DNA of 64,000 bases from Ditylenchus dipsaci (taxonomy: Eukaryota; Nematoda; Chromadorea; Rhabditida; Anguinidae). The notes beneath the pieces were generated by a model. The model was not told where the DNA came from, ran no database searches, and worked only from the letters and a program-made list of their open reading frames with translations. Position 1 is the first letter of the stretch; every line of letters begins with the position of its first letter. The translations under genes and the position numbers were made by a program. Below are positions 1 to 15,200 of this stretch, piece by piece. The DNA lies in assembly GCA_004194705.1 (NCBI GenBank), contig SADC01001280.1, positions 806,001-870,000 on the forward strand, in the 5' to 3' direction.

Positions 1-214
1 GAGCACAAAGAGCTTAATTAACAGAGCATCACTGAGTCACAGTGATGCTCTCTATCACAAACATGTCTGATCTAACACAAAGAAGTAGCAAAATAAATTA
101 GTATATTGTGCCAGCTAACAGAAAAAAAAAATTATTCAAAAAATTATATAAAAAGTTTCTTTAGATGTTTTTTGTAGCTATCGAATAAAAAATATTAAAA
201 AGCCACACATTCAG

Positions 215-3200
215 CTGTCAGCCTGCCTGGAGACCAACACCTCGTCTTGTGCCCGAGCCCAAGTGGTTATCATAGTAACTGACACCAACGACAATGCCCC
301 TGAGTTCAACCGCTCCTCTTTTGACATTACCATTCCTCTCAACCTACCAATTGGTAGTGAGTTAGTCAGGGTATCAGCCACCGATGCAGATACAGGCAAA
401 AACGGTGAGATCAGCTATTCATTGAGAACATCTTATGCCTTCCAATCCCTCTTCGAGATTGACCCCAAGACGGGGGCTGTGACCTTAGCCAAGAAACTGA
501 GTGGAGATACGGTCAACTCACGAGTTGAGCCAGGCACGGTCTACAGGATAGAAGTGGATGCCACTGACCACGGACAGCCCCCAATGAGCTCAAGCACCTC
601 AGTCAAGATCACCACTGCTGATATTAACCCTTCTTCGCCAGAATTTGACAAATTTAGGTATGAAGTGGTCTTCAACACATCAGTTATACCTCAAAACACC
701 TTGGTGACTCAAGTGCATGCGACTGACCCTGATGGTGGCATGGATGGCAAAGTGGTCTATAGGTTTTCAGATGCTGATGACCAAGCTAGCAATAGCAATA
801 ATATGGCCGAGAAAGTGGTCGTCAAAAACTACTCTATAGATAGTCAGGTATACTTTGGGACCCATAAAATAGAAAAGTTTTTCCCGATCTTTTGATGGTA
901 AAGGTTTTTTGATCGTCCATTCGCATAAAAATTTTGATTTTTTTTCAAATATAATATATTTAATTAAGCTATTTCCGAAAAAATGAAAAATACTTAATTT
1001 TAGACTGGAAAAATAACTACTATTGCCGAAATTATGCCTCAACGCACCACTTTTGATGCCGACAACCAAGATCACGACAATGATCACCATCACAATTCAC
1101 TCACCCATTTATTAGTGGTAGAAGCCATGGATCAATCCACCACATTTGCCAGACGTTCCCAGACAGTGGTGATCATCAAGATAAATGCTCCTGAAGAAGT
1201 AAAGATGCAAGTGGAAGAAAAAAGAGTGGAGTTCAACCCACTGCCAAAGACAGTGTTCATCTCTTCAGCAAAACCACTTAATTCCACTATTTTGAGGTTT
1301 TAATAATGCTAACAGTTCTTAACCCAAAATTTTTAAGTTTTTAACGGAATTTACACATGTTGAGATAAAAAAGCTTACAGGGTGTGTCAGAATAACGCGA
1401 CCGCTTTTTTTTAATTAAGTTTTTGTGGCATTGTGTTTTTACCTATAAATTTATTTAACCTTTTTTGAAGGGACAATACTTTTTTCTCCGCCTACCGTAT
1501 TTTCTCTATTAAACGCCCCCTCTCTAATAAACGCCCCCCCCCCTGCGAGAGGGTTGAAAAATAAACGCCCCGGGGCGTTTAATAGAGAAAATACGGTAAT
1601 TTACTTCTTTTTCCGCCTAAAACACTTTTTTCCGTTTTTTTTTAAATTAATTAAACCATTTTTAAAATTTTTTGTGTGAAATTCAGGGGTGGGCAAAGAC
1701 CAGATAGCTGTAGACCCACTCCGGAATGGCGAAAAGGCCAAAATTATTAGTTTTTGGGGTTTACCATAGGGGGAGTAAACTTTTCGAGAAAAATCGATTG
1801 AGCGGGTCCGATCGCTTAATCGCTCAGAATTCCAGGTTTATGGTGGTTTCGAGTGGTTCATGGTAGAGTTGTGGGCGATTAAGCTGATCGGACCGAAATC
1901 TGATCCGCTCAATCGATTTTTCTCGAAAAGTTTACTCCTCCTATAGTAAACCCCCAAAAACTAATAATTTTGGCCTTTTGGCCATTCCGGAGTGGGTCTA
2001 CAGCTATCTGGTCTTTGCCCACCCCTGAATTTCACACAAAAAATTTTAAAAATGGTTTATTTCGTGTCGAGAATCAAAATTAGTCGAAAAAAAAGAGTAA
2101 ATTAGGCGGAAAAAGAAGTAAATTAGGCGGAGAAAAAAGTATTGTTTTTTTTAAAGTTGACCACTCTTTTTGTAGCTAAGAATGTCAGCTACAAAATAAG
2201 TGGTCAAATTTAAAAAAACTTGAAAAAATTTATAGAAAAAACACAATGCCACAAAAACTTGATTTGAAAAAAGTGGCCGCGTAATTCTGACACACCCTGT
2301 ACATAGAATGCAGTCAAACCTGGTTAACACGTTACCCCTGGGACGACCTTTTGGTGTGGACTACTTTATTTTCTTTTTTGGCCAACCAAATCGGGGATAA
2401 GAGGCGTGACAGGTTATCGAGTGTGACGCGGTATCGGGGAGCGGGTGATGGAGTTTAATCCAGTTTCGACTGTATTATTACTATCAGCCATAAATAAAAG
2501 TTATTTCATAAAGTTATAACTCAAAATGTTTTTTGTAGATATAGTTTTTTGTAAATGAAATAAAAAGTAGTTTAAACTAGTTGGGAAAAACTCTCTAACA
2601 ATTAAATTAGAACAAAACCATCTTACAATATCGATTTCCTGTGGATAGTCACATCCATTCTGGCAATATTTTTTTGTAAAAAATGAACCCTAGTCTTGCA
2701 AAAATTATGTTTTAATAAAAAATATCTTTAATTTAAAAATTTGCAAGAAAGTTAAAATTTAGTTACTGAATAAATAAATAAAAATGAGACAAATTTTGAA
2801 AAAATTTGTCTTATTTTCCAAAAAAATATACCGTATTCTCTCTAATAGGCCGACACCCCCTACTTTGAGGGACCGTATCTCAGTCCGAAGAAAAAAAATT
2901 ACATCGCTGTTTATTGCGTTTTCTTAGTTCCCACGAGCTCTATCGATTCCGCTTTTTCGATTTTGGATTTTCACCCGAAAATGTCGAGTTCGACCCGAAA
3001 TTTTCACGATTTTGAAGGGTTGAAAAATAAACCGACATGTCGGCCTATTAGAGAGAATACGGTATGAGCATCCTCTTTTAAACCCGATTTTCAGAGTATC
3101 AGCAAAAGTTATTGACGTTACTGACAATTCCGCAGATGCATCCCTGCAAGGCAGCATTGTGTACTCAATAGGAACGACTGATGACAACACTCAGGACACA

Positions 3201-6200
3201 TTCTTCACCATACTAAATGACCAGCTTACAGTCAGCAAAGGCTTGGAGCCCAACGAGTATGACATCCAAATCAAGGCACAAGTCAAGGGCCTGTCTCCAG
3301 CTTATCATGCAATCCATGTTGTAGTCATGAACGATAGAGACAAATACCCGGTTTTGAACGCTTGAGCTACGAAATGCAGGTGGATGCAGAGGAAGCGCAG
3401 TTCCCCGTGAAAATGAAGGCTTTGAATGCAAGTGTGAGCAATGGAAGAATTGCTTATTCTATTCTCAGCCCCAAAAACATCAAAGGAATTGATGTGGACA
3501 AAATTACGGTAATATCTGTTTTTCGACAAAAAAAACATATCTGGCTTCCTGATTCAAACCTTTTTTCAACTAATTTGCATATTTTCAGGGTCAATTGGCA
3601 CTTTTTGAAAAACCCTCTGCCGAAACCTTCGTAGTAGTCCGAGCTGTCAACATAGATCATCCCAGCTTCTTTTCGGATGTAGGGGTCACCCTAAACGTCG
3701 ACAAATTCAAGCAAAAGCCTTCTTCGGGTGAGCTTTTTGGTTATTTAATCCAACAAAATTGTGAACTGTTCTTGTCATCTTTCAGCCCTCTCTTTTGATT
3801 CCAAGCTTTATCGCCTCATAGCCAAAGAAGGCCAGCTAGCTGGGAGTGTAATAAACACTCTAGCCATCTCATTGCTCAATCCAGACCATCTGCCTAACAT
3901 TCAGTACAGGTTTGAGCCAGAAAGTCTTGATTTTGGCGTGCTCCCAAATGGATCAGTAGTTATCAAAAGAAGATTGGAATCAGATCGAATAGATGGCCTA
4001 GATGACAAAGGAGTGGTTGAACTCAAGATAGTAGCTCAGTCTGGAGATGAAGATGTAGCTAGATCTAGAGTGCAAATAGCCATTGAGAAAATGAGGATCA
4101 GAAAACCTCCAGTGTTTGACCAACCAGAATATATGTTTTATTTGAATTCTCCAGTGCAGAGCGGTAATGTTGTAGGTCAATTGAAAGCTACAGCTGAGAT
4201 CAAAGGACTGCCAATTAGCTATAACGTTCTTTCGGGTAAGAATTTTGATAAATTGGTGGACTTGGTATGCTACTTATACCACTTTTAGGCACAGCCCAGC
4301 CCTATTTCGAGCTCAACCCAAGCGACGGGACCATAGTCAAGTCCTCATTTCGCCAACTGGAAAGTGGCAAAACTTATGATTTACAAGTGGAAGCCAAGGA
4401 CACTGAAGGAGGCACTGTAAGCGCACTAACTTATACCAACTTCAAAAGCTACCGTATTTCATGTAGTAAATTTAGTAGACCCACATAATAAAACCCCATC
4501 TAAACCACAAAAAATAGAAAATTTTTTAACAAAAAAATAAAAAACATAAAATCTGCAATTATGGTAAAACAAATCTTTACTTTTTAAATATCTCCCTCAG
4601 AGGGGGATTGATAGAATAAATATGGCATGCGTTCTGATGTTTTCGTAACAAATGTAAAAGACCTATTCGATTCCGTGGTGCTAAATATTTTCAAAGCAAT
4701 TTTAGAGAAAAAAATTAAAAAAAATAGTTTAGCTCCACCCAAGCTAGCATTAAACTTCACTTTAATTTACAGACAACAACCTCGGTCAAATTCGTTGTAA
4801 ACTACCATCTTGCCAGCACTACCACATCCAAACCGTCACTCAAAGTGCACGAGTTGGGTGTCAAGACGTGGAACCCCATTAATGAAAAAGACAATCACTT
4901 AACCATCGGGGAAGACTTGCCACCAGATGCCAAATGGGAATTTAGAATAGCTTCGGGCAACCAGCTAGGCAATTTCCACCTGAACCAGTTGAATGATCAC
5001 TTGGCTCAGCTGGAGTTAGTCGACGGTCAGAATGTGTCAAGTTCCATTGAGGAAATCAAAGTGGAGGCTGTAAACCAAGATGATCCCATGGAGACTGCTC
5101 ACGCCGATGTTATGGTAGATTTAAGAGGGATGAACAAACCTACTACGTCAACATCCACTACCTCCATTCCTACCACGTCAACAACCAGTTCTATCAGCTT
5201 ATCCCTACCCAAACCCCTAGTCAAGTTCCTGGACATATCTTCTAATCCCCAAGGCATAATCGCTGTGAGCCAAGTGAATTTAGAGCAGGCAGGCCAGTGG
5301 AATCCCCCGCAACCCATATATAGGGTGCAGGCAGTGGCATCCGGAGGAGAAGATCAAGTCAAATACTCGATTACACAGAACAGTCTGACAGATCAATTGT
5401 TCCGGATAGATCAGGAGACAGGCAATCTGTATTTGAATGCAAATATCAAGAAGAGAACAGGCAAAGAAGAAGAGTTTGAGTTACTAGTCAAGGCTGAGGC
5501 TGCAGGAATCTCTGCTCAACGCTTTTATACGATTAAAGTAGTGGCTGGAAGCGGAAGTGAGACTACTACTGCAAAGACATCGGCTATCACAACTTCTAGC
5601 CCTGTATTTCCCACAGAGACCATAACTTCTTCTACAGTGTAAGTCCAAAAACTGTTTTGAAGTATTTGAAAGCCTTTTGAATGAACGGTTTTTGGAGTTT
5701 TCCCCTGAATATCCAAATAAGTAAAAGGTTTTGAGTTCAGAGACTAAATTATTTTGGCCAAATCCAAGCAGTACATATGTTAGGGAATGAAGAGGTACCT
5801 CCTCCTAGGTGTTGTTCGTAAAAATCAAAAATTTTGACAAGATTTTATTGCAATTTTATTCGACCTTTTCCTCGCGGCTGAACGCTCGATTTAACATACA
5901 CCTTGGGTCGGTCCCTTCAATAATAAACTCCGTCAAATTACCCTCCGATTTAACATATGCTCAATTTAACATACGGTTAGGCTCAGTCCCAGGCCGTATG
6001 TCAAATCGAGCGTCGACTGTATATCGCAGTTTTGGATTTTAATTTTCACATATTCTAAAAATGAATTTCATTAGCTGGCTGAATCATGTCGTTACTTATA
6101 GCTTTTAGACTTAACCCATAATATATGTTCTAGTTCTACTTCATTATCATCAACCACTCTAGTAGAGGATCAAAGCTCCACCGAAACCTCTGAAAGTACA

Positions 6201-9200
6201 GAAGAACAGTCCAGTCAAAACAATGAAGTGAAAGAGGAGGTTAGTAGTGCACCGTCAGTGACTCCATCCAGTGACTCTATAGCAGAAGTAAGACCCCAGC
6301 CACCTAAATTTGAATTGCCTAACTACCATTTCGTGGTTGACCAACCAGTTAAAGGAGCTTTAATTGGACACATGAAAGCGGTAAAGGAGGCTGGAAGAGA
6401 GGTCCAGATGACCATTGAGCCTGCCCTATTTCAGAACTGGTTCAGCTTTGATCCTACAGTATGTGATTACCAGTTTTTTTTCACTAACATTAGTATTAAT
6501 ATTGCAGACAAGTAGTTTGTATGTGCGAGATGTGCCCAATGACAGGTATGACAAGCAAAGGGCTGAATTCCATGTGTCCATACAGGATGTAGACGATCCC
6601 AATTTGAAATCCAAAAGTTATGTGAAAGTGGATTTGATTCTACCTCCTTCACCCGATGCCACCACTTCGACTTCACCGCAAACCAGTGCAGTTACCGAGG
6701 CTATAAATAATAGAACTAATGCATCGGAAGAGTACGAAGAGCCAACTTCCATGCCTTTTATAGATCAGGTAAATAATTTCGAAAATTATATGTGACTGGT
6801 AATATATGCTGTCAAAGTTGTCGCTGGTCCATTTAACGAGTAGAGTCTCGATAAACCGGCACCTACTCGTTCCCTCCTAGGGTCCGAAACTTTTTTCACC
6901 CCCATTTTTGAAGGCTTCTGCCAAGCTTGAAAGTCTGGTCCCAAATATCGTAAAGATTCTGATTTTACCCGTCGTTTGGTAAAAAGCTTATAATTTTGCC
7001 GCTAAAGAAAAAACCCGGCACCCTTTTTTTAAAATAAGGTGCCAAGTTATAGGGATTTTCTTTTTAGTGACAATATCGCAGGATTTTCGCAACACTACTG
7101 TTAAAATAGGAATCATTAAGATATTTGGATCAGACCTGTGTTTCCGAAAATAACCCCTACACCTACACCTACCCAACAGTATGCCTACTCTTAAAACATA
7201 CCCTACACCTACACCTACACTTCAAATGAAACATACCCTACACCTACACTAACACCTAAAAACAAAACATACCCTACACTAACACCTACACTTGAAATGA
7301 AACATACCCTACACCTACACCTACACTTGAAATGAAACATACCCTACACCTACACCTACTGTTTGGCATACTGTTAGATAAACAATAGTTAACTGTTTAT
7401 CTAACTGTTTGCCATACTGTTTGCTTTTCGAACTGTTTGTTTGCCATACTGTTTGTTTGCTATACAGGGTAACTTCTCTGCACATACAGTGCTGTGCCTT
7501 TTTTCAAGATTTTTCTTGTATCTTTACGTTATTTTTTTCAGAAACATGTCTTCGTCTCCATCAGTTGGCAAGCAAACGCCGAAACGTCGCCGAGATGCAG
7601 TTTGGGAAAAGTTCACAGTGGAACAAGATAGCGATAGAAAGCAAACCGCCCGTTGCAGTGAATGTGGAAAGGTATATACCAGGTTACGCGAACAAATTTT
7701 TGACCTATTGAATCTTAGAATCTCTCCTGTTATAAGAATGTCGTTGAACGTCATTGGAGAAGTGTGCACACTGACAAGTCCCTGCCAGCAAAAAGAATAC
7801 GCTCCAGCTTTGAAATTAGTGAAAATGATGGGCCAGATTCGAGGCATGTTACGCGATCATCTGTTTCGATTTACATGTTCTCTTTAGGCATCAAAAAATT
7901 CAGTTTGCTTTATCGAATGTCACATCTATTCCGTCGATGTCTCTCCAGATTCTCTTGCATCCTTTTATGCGTCAGCTTTTTTATGCTCTCAATCCAAATT
8001 ATGAGGTAAATTTATGGACATCATGGTTTTGCTCTACTTAAACGTTTTCATAGTTGCCAAATAGCTTTTCGACTCTCAAAAATCTCTTGGGTAACAGATG
8101 CGAACAAATAAGAAGCAGGATTAAAGAAGAGCTTAAGAACATTACTCAAAGGTGTTCATTGACATGTGACGTTTGGACAGATAAGAGCATGAAGCATGCT
8201 TATCTAGGTAACGTACTGAATCCATTCATTGGAAATAAGCACTAAAAATATATCAATTTCAGGCGTAACACTTCATGTTTGTGATAAGAACGCAATATTG
8301 CGCCGTCTTTTTCTTGGTCTGAGTGAATTAAGTGGATCGCATACTGGAACTTCAATTCGACGTGAAGTGAACCGAATTCTCAGCGATTTTGGATTATCAA
8401 TAAAAGATCTATTCAAAGTGGTTACCGATGGAGCTAGCAATATGGCAAATGCATTTCGAGATGTGTGTTCTGGTAAGATGCTATTTCCGTGTTCTGAAAT
8501 ATACTAAAGCTTGAGTTTTAGTCGAAGTGATGATTCAGTATCTTGAAGACAACAATGAAGAAGAAATGGAGGAAACAGATAAAGTTAACATAGATTGCAG
8601 TACTGCAGAGTTATTCATTCAGTAAGATACACTTCACTGTGTGCGTGTAAGGCTCTCTATTTTGAAATTTTCAGATCTGCGTTCCCATTGCGCGTTAAAT
8701 GCTTTGCCCATGATATTCAGCTAGTCATTTTGGAGCTATTTAAACAGCATGTCTTTCCAAATAGTGGCTACCAAAAAAGATCAACCTTATAAGCCAATGT
8801 AGAAAGTCTCACAGTGCAATAAAGGCAATTTTTGTCAAGAATTCTGCTGAATACGTAATAATTCGTTGTATTGTAGGAACTATCCGATGCTACAGGGAAA
8901 ATATTACTTGTGGGATGTAAAACCCGATGGGCATCACAAATCGCTGTTATTCAAAGGTATTTGGAAGTCGAAGAGGACCTTTCAACTATCACAGCCTCCA
9001 GAAACTGGCAAGTTCTTTCGAAAACTGATTCACAGGTTAGATGACTCAGTGGTGAAGTAGTTTAAGTTTCCCTTTAAGTTTTTGAGCAGTGTTCAGACCC
9101 TTATGAAAGTATTTGTGGAAATTCTTCGAAGAATACAGACGGAAAAGGATGTTTCTATCTCCTCTTGCTATGGTTACTTGAAGGCAGTCTATAAGTCACT

Positions 9201-12200
9201 TGATAAGCTCCAGGTTTTAGGCATCTTTTTGTTTTTAATTATCATGCATGAGTTTTAGATGGATCCAGCTACCATGGAATCAGCCAAAACTCTCCGTCTT
9301 ATACTAAACAGCCGATTTGACCGTATGATGAACTCCAACTCCGCTGACTTCGATCCCATCTATTTTATTGCTACCGCCCTTGATCCAAACAATGCATGCC
9401 GTCTCAACGAAGTTGATTTCGAATCAGCTCTTTTTGCTATCCAGAATTTGGTGAATTTCTTATCTGGGAATCTTTTTATTCACAACTACTTTTAGGTCCA
9501 AGTAGAAACTGAAGTAAGTGAGTCAACAGGAGTGGCCAATGATGTATCTCTTAATGACACTCTTGATAACTTGTTAGCGGAGACGGCAGAAGAACAGAAT
9601 TTTGCCAGAAAGCATAGGGATCCCACGGGTGCGAAGTCTTGGCTGCAACAGGTTCTCAGTCGAGTTGTCAGTATGAATCCGAACGGAAAGTCTAAGATTG
9701 ATCCCTTGAAGTACTGGAAAAGCTTGTTGGGAACGGTAATTTTCTGCCATACTAGACAAAAATGATTGTTACTTCTTAGGAAGTCAAACCAATTGCTCAG
9801 CTTGCCATGGAAGTTCTTTCAATACCAACGACTAGCTCACCGATTGAACGCATATTTTCTCAAGCTGGATTAGCCACCAATAATCACAGAAACAAAACTT
9901 CGTTTGATCTCTTCAGCTCTCAGTTAATGGTTTATTGTAATTACTTGTTGAGGATGTGAATTTGTTTTGAGCCGCTTTTTGGTGTTCAAGATAGATAGTT
10001 AATAAAGAAGTGTTATCAGATGAAAATGTAACCCTTAAAGTTTTTCTCAATAATTTTAGAAGTATCTCGTTTTTTTCCCAAACTACATCTCGATTGCTTT
10101 TTTTGCTTTCGAGTTGATGGAGAAGAAGAGATTGTAAACATAGAAGAAAAGAGAAAGAAAAGACACAGTACTATATGTCTACCTGGTATGGAAAACAAAC
10201 AGTATGGCAAACAAACAGTTTGAAAAGCAAACAGTATGGCAAACAGTTAGATAAACACTTAACTATTGTTTATCTAACAGTATGCCAAACAGTAGGTGTA
10301 GGTGTAGGGTATGTTTCATTTCAAGTGTAGGTGTTAGTGTAGGGTATGTTTGTTTTAGGGTGTTAGTGTAGGTGTAGGGTATGTTTCGTTTCAAGTGTAG
10401 GTGTAGGTGTATGATTTGTTTGTTTTTAGGTGTTAATGTAGGTGTATGGTTAGATAGTAGGTGTAGGTGTTAGTGTAGGGTTATTTTCGGAAACACTGGA
10501 TCAGACTGTCAATCAGGATAAGCAAAAACTTCGAAAATAGGGTAGAAAAGGTGTTGGATCCTAGGCGGGAACGAACTTGAAGGGGTGCCGGGTTACCGGG
10601 ACTCCACTGTACCTTTTAACCTAGTGATTAATGTGATTAAAAATTCCAGTTCTCCAACTCTGTGATCTCTACCCTTTTGCCTACATTAACACCTTCTCAG
10701 AGCGATACAACAACCGCCTCGAGATTCGATATATCCACCACTAATATCGACATTAGTAGCAGCACAATAACTACCACCCCAAACATTCAGTTAGATGCCC
10801 CGCAGACCACAAGCAGTATTACAGAAAGCAGTTCCACGCTGTCCTTTCCTCACAAGCTGTATACAGCCATGTTGCCTGAAGGGAGGTATGGCAGTAGGGG
10901 TGCCCTGGTCAGTCTCCGACCCCAAGCTCTGAGAGAGGGCATGCCTCAAGGCATCAGTTATGTTATTGATTCTCCAGACCAACCTCAACTTCCATTCTAT
11001 GTGCACAATGAAACTGGAGAGCTGATTGCCTTTTCTGAAATAGACAGAGAAACTGAAGCAGAATACCACTTCAAAGTGATTGTAAGTCAGATGAAAATAT
11101 TAGGTTACAATTTCATGCATGTCAATTATTGGATTTTTTATTTTTAATGCCTTTCCATAATGGAAGTACAAAGTCCGAGATACGAAGTACATAATCCGAA
11201 GTCTTAAAATAAGGCATCAGACGATTAATTTAGCGATCGCGGAAATCACCTGGTGTTTTAAAAGATGGAACAATACCTTTCTGACCAGACCATTGAGAAC
11301 TGAAAAAATTGAAGTGGGGTCAAACCACAAAAGTTTAAGTTAAGAATGAGTTGTCTAGCTATATTTCAGGCTATCGGCAGTACTGAAAAAGCAGAAACAG
11401 ACGTGCAGATCAGTATTCTTGATGTGAATGACAACTACCCTGTGTTTGTGGCACCCATTGCATATGTACTACCTCTAGACAGACTGACTCCACCAGGCCA
11501 AGTACTCACTCGGTTCACAGCCCAAGATGCTGATGAAGGTCGTCTAGGAAAAGTGATCTTCAGATTGGAGGAGGATGCTGATGGTCTCTTCCAAATAAGC
11601 AAGACTGGCGATTTAGTTCTAGCCAAGAATATACCCTTGGAGAAAGAGGACGTTTTCAGTATAGTGGTTGCAGCTGTGGATGGGGGTAGACCTGCTCTCA
11701 AAACCACCCATAAAGTTAGTTTCGAATAAATTTTCTGAAAAAGCTATGGTCACATGTTGCTAGTTTCAACCAGTCGCTTTTGCCAGAGGCGTAACCAGAA
11801 ATTTCTCACGGAGGGGGCACCAGGCCATTTTTAGGCAATTTTACACACACCGTCTTAAAAAAATCTGACGGGGGGGGGGGAGGCGGTATGGCACGTGCCA
11901 TACCCCTCTCCCCCTCCCCTGGCTACACCACTGGCTTACCCTAACTTTTTTGTTGTAAAACATTTTATAAACTACATAGGCATAAAAAGGATTTCTGCAG
12001 GTCAGGATAGAACTTTTCGCCGATTCTCTAGGCAAGCCAGCCTTCAAACAACCTAATTACACTGTCGATAAAGTATTGGTAGACAATCTACCAGCTGACT
12101 TACCCTCCTCATCAGACTCAAAAGTGCAAAGGGGACATTTGTGGTCAAGTGGTGGCTGGAACCTCCCACTTTAGCTATGAGCTAATGCCTTTAAATGGTA

Positions 12201-15200
12201 GTTACTTATTTTCGAAAACTAATCCGCAGTTAATGATTCTCAAATGTAGATCCCTCTCTAACATCAGCTCCAACTGGACTGTTGAAGTAGAAAAGAGTAC
12301 TGGGATTATTCGTTTTGGCAGAAAACCCTCTTATGGTGAGTTGAACAGGCAATACAACCTGAATGTGTCAGCCACTGGAGAGGATGGTTCTAAAGCAAGC
12401 ACAATGGTCGGTTTGCCTACTTTACCTACGTTGAAATGGATATCGCATTAACTCTAATAGCAAATCAACGGTTACTATTAGGAGCGCCCAACTTTTTCAA
12501 ACATTAAAGGACCATGAAACTTGATAAGCACAGCAATTTGGAAATTTTGAATTCGCGCGGGACCACCCTAACTTTGTCCATAATGTTTTGAATTAATTTT
12601 TTGTGTTCATTGAAAATTCGAATTTATTTTATGAGTGAATTTTTAACACAGACTTATATAAGTAGTTATGGTGCAGTGAAAGCATGATAAGTCGTCCTAT
12701 CTGGTAATGTCGAGCAACGTTGGGCTCGACTAGTAAACGGTTTTATATTTTGAAAGAATTTTACATGCAAACAAAAAACAATTCGAAAACATTATTGACA
12801 AAATTAGGGTGGTCCCGCGCAAATTCAAAATTTCCAAATCGCTGTGCTTATCAAGTTTCATGGTCCTTTAAGTGTCAGAAATTATTGTTTATCTGACAAT
12901 TTAGGTGTGTGAAAACTGCAACAAGCACTTTTTACAAAGCTCAACAACTTAAAATGACAGAAAATGCCGGACCAAAAATTTATTATTATTCATTATGATT
13001 TCGCGTAGAAAGAATGTGAAAAAATGAGCCTGCGATATAAAGAAAAAATTCAGTAGTTGTTCAAACACGCATAAAGCTGTAAAATTTTCAGGTGAGTGTG
13101 TTTGTGGAAGGAGAAAAAATAGTGGAATCTACTACCAAGCCAGATTTATCCATGCAAACCACCCCTGAAGTAGCGGGGGTCAGGAAGAAGGATGTACATT
13201 TGTGTCCAAAGTTTTCCATGCAGAGATTAAAGAAAATGTGGAAGGAAAGCACAAGTTGACCACTGTCAAGTCTAGTGGATGTCGCTCTGGTATGAGAGCA
13301 CTCTACACCATACATCAGGGCACAGGTCAGTATTGCACATAGTAACTAGGTATGATTTTTTCAAAGCCTTTGTTTTAGACGAGTTCTTTGTGGATGAAAA
13401 AACTGGTGAATTTTTGTGACCAAGGCCCTCGACCGGAGAAACGTAGTCTTCACTTTATAATGGTTAATGTGACTGAGGTCAAGGATGAAGACGTGTCCCA
13501 CGCCCAACCAGCTAAACGACAGATGACAGGCGTTAATCCTATTGTTGAATGTGAGTTTAGATAAAATAAATAAACTTTTTAATGGCACTTGGATATCCTT
13601 CAAACTGCCTGATACAGTCTAATCCCGCAATTTCAATAAACTTTAGGATTGACTGCTTTTTTTCACATAATTTGCATCAAATTTAAAGGCTATTTTGTTG
13701 ATTTGATATATTAGTTTAAAAAAGTAAAGACTTAATATAGTCTCAATAGACTCAATATAGTTAAACCCTTCTTGAAAACAGGTGTCACTATATCGAGTTT
13801 TTACTTTTTTAACCCAAAGTTTGTTTTCTTTTCAAAAAGCGATTGTCAAAATCGGAATTTTAGGGACCAGACTGTCAGAAAAGAATGGATAAAAGACTTT
13901 GAAAATTGGGTTGAAAAAAATGTCGGACCCTAGGCGGGAACAAACTTCGGGGTGTCATTATATCGAGCTTTGACTGTATTGACACAGTTACCCCATTTAC
14001 AGACACCAAGAACAAGCTGCAAGAAGGTCAGACCCTGGTGGTCGTTCGAGTAATAGATGAGAATGACAATTCCCCTATGTTCGCCAGACTAACTCCAGAT
14101 GGTCTCTATGTGTTCCCAGTTGACTGGCAGGCCAGCATGTTGCAAGCAGTGGCTAGAGTCCAAGCATTTGATCCAGATGAGAAGTCAAATTTGACCTATA
14201 GATTCACCCACTCCCTGGCAGATGAATTCTTTGCTTTAAACCAGACAAGTGGGGTGATCTCAGTCATCAAATCATTGATGGACACAGGCGATGAAGTGTT
14301 TAATCTGGAAGTGGCTGTTAGTGATGGAACTAATGAGGCCAGGGCACCGGTGAAGGTTGGTTTTTAGGAAATTTAAAAAATAGTATCATTTAGCAGTAGT
14401 AATGCAATAGTTTTTCGGTTGAAGTTTTTTTTAGATTAATTTTTAAAAAAGACTTTCTTTCTGAAAGGCCAAAATTAACCGAAAATCGCAAAAGACGACA
14501 TTTATTCAAAACCATAATTACAGCTCTACAAACTTCAACCAGGCACCAACATAGTCATAGTGGAGTCAGATCAATCCGTGGACAAAATCGATGAGCTGCA
14601 AGTTGTTCGTCAACTAAGTGCAGCCCTCGACCTAGACGTCAGAGTTCTGGTCAAACAGGTATATATCGGGGAAGACGGTCACCCGAACACTGCCAAAAGT
14701 CATTTGCTGGTGTATGCTTTGGATAAACTGTCCAAAGTGCCTGTAGATGCAGTCACCCTCAAATCTATGTTAGATGCCCAGTTGCCTAAGATGAAACAAC
14801 TGGCTAGTGTAGGCAACAAGCCTGGAGCTGAGATGATTCTCCATCTGGTCAGTGTGACAGCTCCTCTTTCTGGCTCTCAGTTCCATCTGTCTTTTGCTGA
14901 GTTCTTGCTGCTGGGAGTGAGTGGGGTGCTCCTGCTGATGGCTTGCTGTTTGCTTTTCCTGCTGTTGAGGTGTTGCAAAAGGTGAGATATCATGAAAAAA
15001 CCTTGCGAAGTTTTTAAAGTGTTTCTAAACTTCTTAGGCCAAAATTTTTAAATTTGCTTTTTTTGTTTCACCCAATTTCTTAAATTAGACGCCAAATGCT
15101 GACCAAAACGGACCTGGAATACATGGTGGACAGTGATTCTGCCGGTCCTCGACCATACAACGTCGATTTGATCACCAGAAAGATGGCTCAGAGCATCCTG

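Larger units (their letters stand above)
6838..10612. repeat. Tyr/Ser-free MITE with TAGAGTCTCGATAAACCGGC ends, split by the hAT insertion
   Basis: The left half (6838-7127) and right half (10507-10612) are inverted partners. The left has GTCTCGATAAACCGGCACC and the phrase CCTAGGGTCCGAAACTTTTT. The right has GGATCCTAGGCGGGAACGAA and ends in GGGACTCCACTGTA. The same CCTAGGGTCCGACACTTTTT phrase recurs at 18350, 13915 (inverted) and 35635, so this is a repeat family that the hAT element interrupted. Confidence 0.7.

Noticed and set aside
3362..3634. A separate small gene starting inside the cadherin
   Set aside because: It continues the cadherin repeat in another frame across a probable missing T at about 3352; protein similarity is continuous.
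7142..10485. Interstitial telomeric repeats (GTAGGTGTAGGG resembling telomere units)
   Set aside because: The arrays are confined to the subterminal parts of the hAT element, are inverted relative to each other and vary in unit length.
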